A stretch of 64,000 bases of DNA from NCBI RefSeq assembly GCF_002007645.1, contig NZ_CP019791.1:62001-126000 (forward strand), written 5' to 3'. Positions 34,912 through 43,037 of the stretch are shown here, piece by piece (position 1 is the stretch's first letter; each line of letters begins with the position of its first letter). The stretch comes from Anaerohalosphaera lusitana (lineage in GTDB: Bacteria; Planctomycetota; Phycisphaerae; Sedimentisphaerales; Anaerohalosphaeraceae). The position numbers and the translations under genes are program-made. The notes under the pieces were generated by a model, which ran no database searches, had not been told where the DNA came from, and was given only the letters and a program-made list of their open reading frames with translations.

Positions 34912-36741
34912 ATGGATGACAGATTTGAAAATTCGGTCGGCATAGTCGAGACCAAACGGATGCGGGTGGTCGAAGAGGACAGTCCGCTCGTGCTGCGTTG
35001 CGGCAAGGAGCTCGGGCCCATCGACGTGGCGTATGAAACGTACGGCAAGCTCAGCGAGAAAAAGGACAACGCTGTGCTTATCTGTCATGCGCTGACCGGC
35101 GATGCGCATGTGGCGGGCTATCATAAGGAAAACGACCGCAAGCCGGGCTGGTGGGAAGACATGGTCGGCCCGGGCAAGGCGATAGATACGAACAAGTACT
35201 TCGTGATCTGCTCTAACGTTCTGGGGAGCTGTTACGGCACGACCGGGCCGGTAGAGACCAATCCGAAAACGGGCGAGCCGTACGGGCTCGATTTTCCGAT
35301 CGTGACGATCGCGGACATGGTCGAGGTGCAGAAGCTGCTGCTGGACAAGCTCGGCATCAAGGAACTGCTGGCGGTAATAGGCGGCTCGATGGGCGGCATG
35401 CAGGTGCTGCAGTGGACCGTCACATATCCGGAGATGATCAAGTCGGCAGTGGTAGCGGCGTCCACGACGAAGCTCGGTGCGCAGGCTATCGCGTTCGACG
35501 CGGTCGGCAGGCATGCGATACTGGCGGATGGAAACTTCGCAGGCGGCAGATATCACGGCAAGGACACACCGGACAACGGTCTTGCGATCGCGCGGATGAT
35601 CGGGCACATAACGTATCTGTCCGAGGAGAGCATGAGGCACAAGTTCGGGCGGGAGCTTCGAGAGAACAGCGAATACAGCTACGACTTCGACTCGGAGTTT
35701 TCGGTCGAGACATACCTTGACTACCAGGGACAGCGGTTCGTCGAGAGATTCGACGCGAACAGCTACCTCTACATAACCAAGGCGATGGACTATTTCGATC
35801 TGGCGCAGGAATACGGCACACTGCAGAAGGGTTTTGCGAACGCAAACTGCCGGTTCATGGTCGTCAGCTTCACCAGCGACTGGCTGTTCACCGCCCAGCA
35901 GAGCGAGGAAATCGTCAACTCGCTTGCGGCCGGAGGCAAGGATGTCAGTTACTGCAACATCTATTCGCCGTATGGGCATGATGCATTTTTGCTTGAGCCG
36001 ATCACACTCGGTGCGATACTGAGCGGATTTATCGGTTCTACATACCGGCCATTGAGCGAGCGCACGGGTGAACCCGAAGAAAACGAAACTAGATCCGCTC
36101 TGCCCAAGGGCGTCAAACCCGGTGATCACGCTCGCCGGGCTCGGGTGGATTATGAACTGATCAGCTCGATGATCGACGAGGGCAGCAAAGTGCTCGATGT
36201 CGGTGCCGGCGACGGCGAGCTTCTGACCCGCCTCATCGCGGACAAGGGTGTTCGCGGCGAAGGTATGGAACTGAACCAGGACATGGTCGTTCACTGCATA
36301 AACCGCGGACTGAGCGTGGTGCATCGCGATATCGAGCGTGGCCTGAGCTATTTGCCCACGGATACTTTCGATTACGCGATCCTTTCGAAAACCGTGCAGA
36401 CGCTGGACAATCCTGACAAGGTGATCCGTGAGCTGCTGCGTGTTGCGAAAAAAGTGATCGTCAGCTTCCCGAATTTCGGTCACTGGCGTTGCCGTGCAGG
36501 GCTGATGTTCCGGGGCAGGGCACCGCGAAACAAGCAACTGCCCTTCCGGTGGTACAGCTCGCCGAACAAACATTTCCTGACGCTGAAGGATTTCGACGAG
36601 TTTTGCCGTGAACAGGACATACAGGTGGAAAAGAAGATACCCCTCAAACTGGCGAGCCGGCGCCCGGCCAGATTCTGGTCCAACATACTCGCACAACAGG
36701 CAGTTTATCTCACCAGCAAATATGAAAATCCCGCTGGCTGA
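34912..36741 (+). CDS. metX: fusion of homoserine O-acyltransferase (MetX) and MetW
   Basis: 609 residues joining two methionine-pathway proteins. Residues 1-385 are an alpha/beta hydrolase of the MetX family: oxyanion and nucleophile block GGSMGGMQ (Ser159), the Asp in SDWLF and the His in YGHDAFLLEP. It acylates homoserine with acetyl-CoA or succinyl-CoA. After a 25-residue linker, residues of about 410-609 are MetW, a methyltransferase-like fold (SKVLDVGAGDGELL, FDYAILSKTVQTLDNP) that is needed for MetX activity in some bacteria, where the two genes are usually adjacent. A strong terminator follows. Confidence 0.93.
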   Translation: MDDRFENSVGIVETKRMRVVEEDSPLVLRCGKELGPIDVAYETYGKLSEKKDNAVLICHALTGDAHVAGYHKENDRKPGWWEDMVGPGKAIDTNKYFVICSNVLGSCYGTTGPVETNPKTGEPYGLDFPIVTIADMVEVQKLLLDKLGIKELLAVIGGSMGGMQVLQWTVTYPEMIKSAVVAASTTKLGAQAIAFDAVGRHAILADGNFAGGRYHGKDTPDNGLAIARMIGHITYLSEESMRHKFGRELRENSEYSYDFDSEFSVETYLDYQGQRFVERFDANSYLYITKAMDYFDLAQEYGTLQKGFANANCRFMVVSFTSDWLFTAQQSEEIVNSLAAGGKDVSYCNIYSPYGHDAFLLEPITLGAILSGFIGSTYRPLSERTGEPEENETRSALPKGVKPGDHARRARVDYELISSMIDEGSKVLDVGAGDGELLTRLIADKGVRGEGMELNQDMVVHCINRGLSVVHRDIERGLSYLPTDTFDYAILSKTVQTLDNPDKVIRELLRVAKKVIVSFPNFGHWRCRAGLMFRGRAPRNKQLPFRWYSSPNKHFLTLKDFDEFCREQDIQVEKKIPLKLASRRPARFWSNILAQQAVYLTSKYENPAG

Positions 36742-36764
36742 AGACACTTTAAAGTCAATTCATC

Positions 36765-36792
36765 AGGACCAGGTATTTGCTGGTCCTTTTTT
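36765..36792 (+). terminator. Rho-independent terminator after metX-metW
   Basis: AGGACCAG (36765-36772), a seven-base loop, then CTGGTCCT (36780-36787) ending in a T6 run. It is a perfect 8-base stem 23 bases after the stop. Confidence 0.9.
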
Positions 36793-36912
36793 ACGCGCAT
36801 CAGTCTGATTACCGGTAATATACCCGACATGACTCGGGATTTGCACCCAGTAATTTAATCTTTAAGAGCATAAATCGATTACATTTCCCGTATTTTTTCG
36901 GGACAATTTGCT

Positions 36913-36941
36913 TAAAGTCCTATATTCCATAATGTCGATTT
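36913..36941 (+). promoter_or_regulatory. sigma28-like element upstream of flagellin
   Basis: TAAAGTCC and GTCGATTT are separated by 13 bases, two more than usual, 220 bases before the flagellin ATG. The same spacing occurs before the activator gene at 2926. The match is weak on its own. Confidence 0.25.
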
Positions 36942-37041
36942 ATAGAATAACAGAACCTTTTATTATCGGCCCCTGGTGTACATATTCCCTGAAAGGACCT
37001 CTGCATTATAAACCGTGGCGGCCAGTTGGGTGATTGGCGGA

Positions 37042-37056
37042 TGGCATGTGACTTGG
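37042..37056 (+). promoter_or_regulatory. sigma54-like element upstream of flagellin
   Basis: TGGCAT-GTGAC-TTGG has the spacing of a -24/-12 promoter, but the conserved GC of the -12 box reads GG. It lies about 105 bases before the ATG, a better distance than the sigma28-like element. Only one of the two is likely to be real. Confidence 0.3.
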
Positions 37057-37095
37057 GCTTTTTGGATGGGAGCCTGAGGAATCTATGGATTGCGG

Positions 37096-37121
37096 GCGGA
37101 CTATGAGTTTACTTCGTCCGC
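37096..37121 (+). promoter_or_regulatory. hairpin in the flagellin leader
   Basis: GCGGAC and GTCCGC pair around a 14-base loop, 40 bases before the flagellin ATG. GGA motifs lie in the stem and again in AGGATGAGGA at the ribosome site. This is the layout of leaders bound by CsrA in other bacteria, but no CsrA gene is in the window. Confidence 0.35.
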
Positions 37122-37161
37122 AGGATGCTTTTTGTGTGTTTAGATCAATTAGGATGAGGAA

Positions 37162-38433
37162 ATGCTGACAATTAAAAACAATTTAATGAGTACCAACGCT
37201 GCCCGCCATCTTGGGAGCTCGTACAGTGCACTTTCCGAATCGGTGGAAAGGCTTTCGTCGGGATTGCGGATCAACAGCGCCAAAGACGACGCTGCAGGCA
37301 TGGCTGTCCGCGAACTGATGAGGGCGGATATCGCGGTATTGCGTCAGGCATCGCGAAATGCCCAGGACGGCATCAGTCTGCTGCAGACTATGGAAGGAGC
37401 GCTTTCGGTTATGGACGGAGTGCTCATACGCATGAAAGAGCTCGCTGAGCAGGCGGCGACGGGCTCCTACTCACAGGACCAGCGAAAAATAATGCATGCC
37501 GAGTTCACGGAGATGGTCGAAGAGATTGACAGGATCGCAAATACGCACGCGATCAACGGCATCGAGATGCTCAACACCGCTGACGGTTCGATCAACATCC
37601 ACATCGGAACTGCAGAGACGATCGCCATCGACAAGTCCAATATGACCAGCAGCGGCCTCGGTGTAAGTATCGGCAACAGCGGCTACCAGGCGGTCTCCGA
37701 TCACGGCGTGGACAGCGCAGGTGACACATGGCTGACTGTGGACGACGGCGGCAACGGCGAAAACCTCACGCTCGACATCCAGTTCACGGATACAACCAAC
37801 GGCAACGAATCGGCGGTCAGCGTCGACTTCGCAGGAGCAGGCGGCGGGGCAAATTACTCACTCACTCAGGTGGTCGATGCTATCAATGCCCAGGCCGGCT
37901 TCACGATGGCTTCAGTGACAACCGACTCTGCTACCGGCAAGCAGCACCTCAAAGTCGCCAGTGAAGGAAGTACCGCTGACGGCGTTACGATCACTGCATC
38001 CACCGGAGCAAACACGACAGGTGCCGGGGGCCTGGCGGTCGGCGCGGGTGTGACCGATGCCGGCGTCACAGAGGCAGACGGGGCCAACGGCACGGATGAC
38101 GGAAGAATGCGAACAATGGAAGGTGCGGGCATCAATATTCTGGATACTGCTTCAGCCGAAGATGCCCTGTCAGTAGTCGGCAGTGCTATCCACGCCAAAG
38201 ATACGGTTCGGGCATCGCTAGGCTACAAAATGAATCGTCTGGAAAGCACCCGCGCGGTACTGGACATACAATCGGAAAACCTTCTCACCGCTGAGTCAAG
38301 GATATCCGATGTTGACGTTGCGACCGAGATGGCCAAGATGACCCGAAATCAGGTGCTGGCCCAGGCGGGAATCGCGATGCTCTCGCAGGCAAACGGCATG
38401 CCGCAGATGGCCCTGAGCCTGCTTGGCAGATAA
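37162..38433 (+). CDS. fliC: flagellin
   Basis: Filament subunit of 423 residues. The N-terminal D0/D1 helices (NNLMSTNAARHLG, ERLSSGLRINSAKDDAAGMA, ARNAQDGISLLQTMEGAL) and the C-terminal helix (ISDVDVATEMAKMTRNQVL, then AMLSQANGMPQMALSLLGR) are standard. Between about 170 and 330 is a Gly/Ala/Thr/Asp-rich variable domain exposed on the filament. The strong RBS AGGATGAGGA precedes the ATG, and a terminator follows. It is a single copy, 20 kb from the basal-body operon. Confidence 0.96.
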   Translation: MLTIKNNLMSTNAARHLGSSYSALSESVERLSSGLRINSAKDDAAGMAVRELMRADIAVLRQASRNAQDGISLLQTMEGALSVMDGVLIRMKELAEQAATGSYSQDQRKIMHAEFTEMVEEIDRIANTHAINGIEMLNTADGSINIHIGTAETIAIDKSNMTSSGLGVSIGNSGYQAVSDHGVDSAGDTWLTVDDGGNGENLTLDIQFTDTTNGNESAVSVDFAGAGGGANYSLTQVVDAINAQAGFTMASVTTDSATGKQHLKVASEGSTADGVTITASTGANTTGAGGLAVGAGVTDAGVTEADGANGTDDGRMRTMEGAGINILDTASAEDALSVVGSAIHAKDTVRASLGYKMNRLESTRAVLDIQSENLLTAESRISDVDVATEMAKMTRNQVLAQAGIAMLSQANGMPQMALSLLGR

Positions 38434-38461
38434 CAGACGCCAATACCAAAGGAGTATACAA

Positions 38462-38495
38462 AGGTCCTGACCCGCCCGGGTGAGGACCTCTTTTT
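38462..38495 (+). terminator. Rho-independent terminator of flagellin
   Basis: AGGTCCT and AGGACCT form the lower stem, CCCG and CGGG the upper stem, and T5 follows (38491-38495). It lies 28 bases after the stop codon. Confidence 0.9.
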
Positions 38496-38615
38496 GTCAT
38501 TTTATTAGCCTCCCTTCAAATAAAACTGATCCTCAGCTAAACTCAAATCATAGACATTCGTATAATAGTTTGAGCGAATAAACTGAGTACTGATCTACAA
38601 GGAAAGGAAACTATC

Positions 38616-38972
38616 ATGATGGGGTTGAAAACCAAAGCCGCTCAGGCCTATTTCCACGCGAAAAATGAATTCACCACGGGTCCTGTTGAAGTGGATGAAA
38701 TGATAAAAAACGACGAGCCTATCAAAATCATTGATGTAAGAGGGCCGCAAGATTATGCCCAGGGACATATTCCCGGCGCAATAAACCTCCGCAAGGGAGA
38801 AGGCTTCGAATCCCTGAGCAAGGACAAAAAAAGCGTCGTATACTGCTACGATGAAGACTGCCATCTGGCAACGGAAGCATGTGAAGAATTGGCTTCAGAG
38901 GGCTACCCGGTGATAGAGCTTCAAGGTGGATTCAAAGGCTGGAAAGAACACAATTTCCCGATCGAGAGTTGA
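38616..38972 (+). CDS. rhodanese-like domain protein
   Basis: 118 residues, one rhodanese domain. The IIDVRGPQDYAQGHIPGAIN block is typical, and the active-site loop is YCYDEDCHLA with the catalytic Cys first. The ending ELQGGFKGWKEH is the usual closing helix. It could carry persulfide sulfur or act in redox repair. There is no signal peptide, so it is cytoplasmic. RBS AAGGAAAGGAA. It stands alone. Confidence 0.9.
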   Translation: MMGLKTKAAQAYFHAKNEFTTGPVEVDEMIKNDEPIKIIDVRGPQDYAQGHIPGAINLRKGEGFESLSKDKKSVVYCYDEDCHLATEACEELASEGYPVIELQGGFKGWKEHNFPIES

Positions 38973-39121
38973 TCTTCAGACAGTAATATTTAGGTTGCGG
39001 GTCATGAGAAATAAGACAGCCGTGTGGTGCGGCCGCATCTCGTGACCCGCGATTTAATGGCTTGTTATGCAATCGCCCTCACGCGGGAGCTAAGAGTGAG
39101 TCAAACCTTTCGCAGATTGTA

Positions 39122-39376
39122 TCAACTCTTTTTACGGCTCAGAAAATTGTACAGCCATGCAAAGATGGCCCCTCCGATCAGAGCGTCAAAGAATCCCCAG
39201 ACCATAGCGATAACGCTGCCCAACGCGGTGAGATTGTAGCCGAGGTAAAATCTCCCGAGGAAGAACTTGTCATCGCTGGGCCCTTCTATCGCGATCATGT
39301 ACCATGTCATCAACAACACTCCCAAACCCCAGATCAGCCCGCATGCCAATGCGAATGCTTTAACATTAAGCTTCAT
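39122..39376 (-). CDS. holin-like small membrane protein
   Basis: 84 residues from the ATG at 39376 (MKLNVKAFALACG), eight bases after a GGAGG. A GTG three codons upstream lies inside that ribosome site. Two membrane segments (ACGLIWGLGVLLMTWYMIA and ALGSVIAMVWGFFDALIGGAIFAWLYNFL) flank a polar loop. The pattern matches small chromosomal proteins often labelled bacteriophage holin, which occur widely without a phage. It lies on the same strand as the terminase island and directly downstream of it, but whether it belongs to the island is unclear. Confidence 0.65.
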   Translation of the reverse strand: MKLNVKAFALACGLIWGLGVLLMTWYMIAIEGPSDDKFFLGRFYLGYNLTALGSVIAMVWGFFDALIGGAIFAWLYNFLSRKKS

Positions 39377-39664
39377 TAGAATCACCTCCCTTCATGCTAT
39401 GCGCACAAACACAGGCCCTGCTCAATCATATCGAGCAAGACCTGTTCGCCTTGTTAAAAGGCTGTTACTACCGCGCGATGTAGTAAATACATCGCAAATC
39501 CCCACACATATTTATTACTGATTTTATGACAATTGTTTGCGATCAGGCACTGATTTTTTCGGATTTCTGCCCGGACTCCAGAACCCTACTTTACAATCAG
39601 TGAAGGCCCGAATCGCAATGTTCAAAAATGTCATACCTCCTTGGACCGAGGCTACACGAAAGAC
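39377..39664. other. gene-free stretch after the large terminase gene
   Basis: No gene is seen. GCGATGTA and TACATCGC form a perfect 8-base hairpin with a 5-base loop at 39475-39495, without a T-run. A shorter TGCTC/GAGCA repeat lies at about 39419-39436. No direct repeat matching the right edge of the island was found by eye. Confidence 0.4.
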
Positions 39665-41200
39665 CTAATACTTCCTAACCATTGCCCCGCTATTGTGTTT
39701 AAGGCCCACATAAAAGTAACGCAATGCATCGATGTGATGATCATAAACACCATCCTTGTCCGGCAGCTCAGCACCTCTGCGTCGCACATCATCCGGATAA
39801 TGATAGCACTGCATCGCCTCGATAAGACGCACACATCGGGGATCGATGACCAGCGAACTCTTGCCGTCGCCTCTCCGCAGGGCCCGGCGGATAAGCTCTA
39901 CCCCTTCCAGAATACCGCTGCGTCTGTATTTCGTGAGTATCCCGTAGGCACGCAGCTCACGAACAGGACTAGTCCCGGTCACATCGTTTCGACCGGCACC
40001 GGCCGGATCACAGAACGTCGCGGCAACCTGCTCCTCACGGCAGGGCGTTCGCTGCTTGAGCTGCTCTGCATGGCTGGCGATCGTAGCACGCGAACGCTGG
40101 TACTCGTCGATCACACGTACATTGCCCTCTGCATCCGTCTGCAGCCACAGACAAACGAAGGGGTTCACAAAGCCGAAATCCAGCGTACGATACAGCGGCA
40201 GATCAGGATCATACGCAACCGGCTTGACGTGTACGGCGGGCTCGAAATCCGCAAACACCACGTTCTCTATGGACGGCCGACGACAGAGCATCTCAGATTC
40301 AAAGCCTGCCTTGCTCGACCGTTTCATCTGCGTAATACAGTCATCGATTTTCAGATAGCCGTCGGCATGCCTTGCCTTGCCCCCGCAATATCCCCACAGC
40401 GGACACGTGCTGCAGCTCCGCGAAACACAACGCTCGATAACTTCCCACATACACCACTTGATGGTCGGCACCGCCATTTCTTTAGCCGAACTCACAACCT
40501 CACCCATCAGTCCATAGGGCCGGTGCATCGTGCTGATCACTTCCATCGCCGCCTTGATGCCCTTGGTACTTTGCGTTATGAATTTGGCCGCCTCGAAAAC
40601 GTCACGGTCGAAAAGCTCAACCTCATCACATCGCAACTTATGGACATGCGATCCCCGCACACTTTTAGCGGACTGCGTGAGCACCTGCACTTTCGAACCG
40701 TTGATGAACTGACACCGTTCCTTGAGTATGCGTCCGTCGACAAACTGCTCGAACCCGCGACCCAGAAAACCAACAAGATAGTCGTACATCCTGCTGGCCT
40801 GCTCACCCGATCCGCCAAGTATCCGAACATCACAGCCGGGCTTGAACAGACAGTCGAGCAGCGTCGCGATCGCAGCAATGTGCGTCTTACCGCCCGCCCG
40901 GTTCGCCCAGACCACCGCGTCGCCGTTGGCCCCGGCATTGTCATCAGACGCCATGTTCGCATCATCCGCCGAAATCAGCATAGCGTCCGCGTTTGTTTTG
41001 CCCGTCGATTTGTCTGCAGACCAGCAATGCCACAGGTAATCCATCGGTGTATCATGATCGCCGCAAACCCGGACGTCCGGAACATCCACACCCAGGAAAA
41101 CCTTGATATAGTTCTTTATATCCGAACGGCCGGCAGGTCGGATCATCCGCAGGTCTTCATAGATTCTATTTGCGCGCCCAACCTCTACATCTCGCCCCAT
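39665..41200 (-). CDS. phage-type terminase large subunit (packaging ATPase-nuclease)
   Basis: 511 residues. The ATPase domain has Walker A ANRAGGKT (99-106) and Walker B LRCDEVELFD (D192, E193), with SGEQASRMYD and VISTMHRP typical of TerL. The RNase H-like nuclease has the three acidic sites at RTLDFGF (D341), FCDPAG (D398) and DHHIDALRYF (D487/D491). Between them lie four cysteines (C258, C263, C266, C272) within 15 residues, which could bind a metal or an Fe-S cluster and are not a usual terminase feature. GGAGGAG precedes the ATG. A 536-residue frame on the other strand is a shadow. No portal or capsid gene adjoins it. Confidence 0.88.
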   Translation of the reverse strand: MGRDVEVGRANRIYEDLRMIRPAGRSDIKNYIKVFLGVDVPDVRVCGDHDTPMDYLWHCWSADKSTGKTNADAMLISADDANMASDDNAGANGDAVVWANRAGGKTHIAAIATLLDCLFKPGCDVRILGGSGEQASRMYDYLVGFLGRGFEQFVDGRILKERCQFINGSKVQVLTQSAKSVRGSHVHKLRCDEVELFDRDVFEAAKFITQSTKGIKAAMEVISTMHRPYGLMGEVVSSAKEMAVPTIKWCMWEVIERCVSRSCSTCPLWGYCGGKARHADGYLKIDDCITQMKRSSKAGFESEMLCRRPSIENVVFADFEPAVHVKPVAYDPDLPLYRTLDFGFVNPFVCLWLQTDAEGNVRVIDEYQRSRATIASHAEQLKQRTPCREEQVAATFCDPAGAGRNDVTGTSPVRELRAYGILTKYRRSGILEGVELIRRALRRGDGKSSLVIDPRCVRLIEAMQCYHYPDDVRRRGAELPDKDGVYDHHIDALRYFYVGLKHNSGAMVRKY

Positions 41201-41317
41201 AAAACTCCTCCTCTATCTGAAATGCTTTTAAGAAATGGTCCTACCGACTGAGCCGTGTCAATGGCTCCGTACTGCACAAGAAAAAGACCGCGTCAAATGT
41301 TGCAATTGGCCCCGCCT

Positions 41318-41746
41318 TCATTCATCCAGTTGCTGTATGCGCTGCACGTGTCTGCCGGCCTCGAACTCTGTCTCCAGCCACAGCTCGACGATCTCCAGCA
41401 CCTCCTCTATCGCCAGCATCCGCTGACCCAGCGAGAGAACATTCGCATCGTTGTGCTCCCTGCTCAGCCTTGCGCTGCGAAGATCCCATGCGATCGCACA
41501 ACGAATACCTTTCACACGATTAGCGGTCATAGCTTCACCGTTACCGCTGCCGCCCAGTACGATGCCCCGTTCGAACTTACCCGCCGCCACCGCCTTGGCA
41601 ACCGGCCGAATAAACTTCGGGTAGTCCACCGATTCCTCGCTGTAAGTGCCGAAATCCTTGACTATATGACCCTTCTCTTCAAGTAACTTCTTTATCCTCT
41701 CTTTGTATCTGTAACCGGCATGATCTGATCCGATCGCGATGTTCAT
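41318..41746 (-). CDS. rpiB: ribose-5-phosphate isomerase B
   Basis: Interconverts ribose 5-phosphate and ribulose 5-phosphate in the pentose phosphate pathway. 142 residues. The phosphate-binding start IAIGSDHAGY and the loop GGSGNGEAMTANRVKGIRCA are diagnostic. In the loop a Glu (E71) takes the place of the catalytic Cys of Escherichia coli RpiB, as in the mycobacterial type. ARLSREHNDANVLSLG completes the active site. It has its own strong promoter and lies between the two terminase genes, an odd place for a housekeeping enzyme. Confidence 0.93.
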   Translation of the reverse strand: MNIAIGSDHAGYRYKERIKKLLEEKGHIVKDFGTYSEESVDYPKFIRPVAKAVAAGKFERGIVLGGSGNGEAMTANRVKGIRCAIAWDLRSARLSREHNDANVLSLGQRMLAIEEVLEIVELWLETEFEAGRHVQRIQQLDE

Positions 41747-41800
41747 GGCGTCATCCTGTTGAATAGCAACTTCGTTTTCAAGACTTATTAAAAGTCCGCA

Positions 41801-41828
41801 ATTATACGCCCGAGCCCGAATCGCTCAA
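41801..41828 (-). promoter_or_regulatory. vegetative promoter of rpiB
   Basis: On the minus strand TTGAGC, 16 bases, TATAAT, with a perfect -10 box and four of six -35 bases matching. Transcription should begin near 41794, about 48 bases before the rpiB ATG. This marks rpiB as an independent transcription unit within the island. Confidence 0.65.
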
Positions 41829-41986
41829 GCCATCTTTATCATTTTAATGCAATTATTAATATTTTTGCCCAGGCCCACTCTCTACGCAACCGTAAAAATC
41901 ATCAAATTATCCGAAACAGGTGACCGCCGACAAATATCTCACAGCCGCAGAAATTTCTCGCTCGAAATCACATCATTAACGCTCGC

Positions 41987-42418
41987 TCAGCTATCCTTTT
42001 TCGCTTTACCACCTCCCGCCATCACTTCCAGCAATCTGCTGGCCATTTGCGTCGTCAACCCCTCTGCCAGTCGGACATCATCCGCATCCTCGACAGGTTT
42101 ATCCTCGGGCATCGGCAGCGAAATTATATCCAGACACGCCTTTCTCGCTGTCTCCTCCTTCTCCGAATCCGTAAGCTGCACAAGCTTCATCGCCGCCATC
42201 TGCGCATACCGACTGATCACCATCTCGCTCTGCAGCTTCGCCGACCGCATCCGACATCGCAGTTCGCCCATGAACGTTTCTTCATCCATCCACCGCCGGA
42301 ATACCTTGCGACTCAGCTTATGCTTTCTAAGTATTTCCATCTCATCCACACCGGTGAACAGATCCTCTATCACGCGAAGTTGTTTTGGCGTCAAACCGCT
42401 GGATTTCTTTTTAGCCAT
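41987..42418 (-). CDS. small HTH protein, probable terminase small subunit
   Basis: 143 residues. The N-terminus (LTPKQLRVIEDLFTGVDEME, then LRKHKLSRKVFRRWM) is a helix-turn-helix of the kind found in small terminases that recognise packaging sites. The rest is helical, with an acidic loop (PMPEDKPVEDADD). The start overlaps the ParB-like gene by eight bases, showing coupling. In classical phages this subunit is encoded next to the large one. Here rpiB separates them. Confidence 0.65.
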   Translation of the reverse strand: MAKKKSSGLTPKQLRVIEDLFTGVDEMEILRKHKLSRKVFRRWMDEETFMGELRCRMRSAKLQSEMVISRYAQMAAMKLVQLTDSEKEETARKACLDIISLPMPEDKPVEDADDVRLAEGLTTQMASRLLEVMAGGGKAKKDS

Positions 42419-43037
42419 TCTGCTCTCCCGCCTCCTCGTATGCCCGACATATTTTCACCAGCGCTGCTGCCCGCTTCTGGGCCTTAGTACCCGCCTCTGG
42501 ACACGCCTTCGCGATCGAATCACGAACAGCCTCTTGCTGTTCCTCTCTCAGATAGAATACCTCGGGCACCAGCATCTCAGGCTTTGCCGGCTTAGCTTCA
42601 ATACAGCTCTCACGCAGATCCTTGAGCGTCTGAATACTCGCCTGCGTTTCGTTGGTGATCTTCGCAAGATCATCGCTTGAATACTTTTTCGCCAACTGCT
42701 CGATCAGTTCACGCTTCTTCTGCAGATCATCCTGCCCGCCTAGCCGATTCAGCGTCGCCAGCAGAACCATCGTCTCATCATCATCCACATCCCAGACGAC
42801 ACAATCCGCATGCGTACGGTCAAGCTCCATCAGAGCCTTACGCCTGTGATGGCCGTTAATGACCTGATAGTCTCCCGCCCGCGATGGGTGCTTCCGGACG
42901 ACGATCGGTTCGTAATTACCCGTCCTATCGATGTTTCGAACAAGCTTTTCAAAAGTTGACTTGTTCATCCTGTTCGGATTGGCTTCATGCTCGACAAGCC
43001 TGCTCAAAGGCAGACGACAGATCTTATTCTGTGCCAT
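42411..43037 (-). CDS. ParB/Spo0J-type N-terminal domain protein
   Basis: 208 residues. LPLSRLVEHEANPNRM, IVVRKH and the VINGHHRRKAL box (near 60) are the ParB N-terminal nuclease/CTPase-type fold, with the GxHRRxA motif as GHHRRKA. A helical middle (LIEQLAKKYSSDDLAKITNE) could be the HTH, and the tail is helical and charged. The protein is shorter than chromosomal ParB (about 290) and has no ParA partner, so segregation is unlikely. RBS AGGAGG. It overlaps both neighbours, GNAT upstream by 14 bases and the small terminase-like gene downstream. Confidence 0.8.
   Translation of the reverse strand: MAQNKICRLPLSRLVEHEANPNRMNKSTFEKLVRNIDRTGNYEPIVVRKHPSRAGDYQVINGHHRRKALMELDRTHADCVVWDVDDDETMVLLATLNRLGGQDDLQKKRELIEQLAKKYSSDDLAKITNETQASIQTLKDLRESCIEAKPAKPEMLVPEVFYLREEQQEAVRDSIAKACPEAGTKAQKRAAALVKICRAYEEAGEQNG

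Noticed and set aside
34873-36747. 624-codon minus-strand frame opposite metX-metW
   Set aside because: It mirrors codon bias of the real gene and has no motif. MetX and MetW signatures are clear on the plus strand.
39641-41251. 536-codon plus-strand frame opposite the large terminase
   Set aside because: The minus strand has ATPase and nuclease motifs and a good ribosome site. The plus frame is rich in Arg, His and Thr with no family pattern, typical of an antisense shadow.
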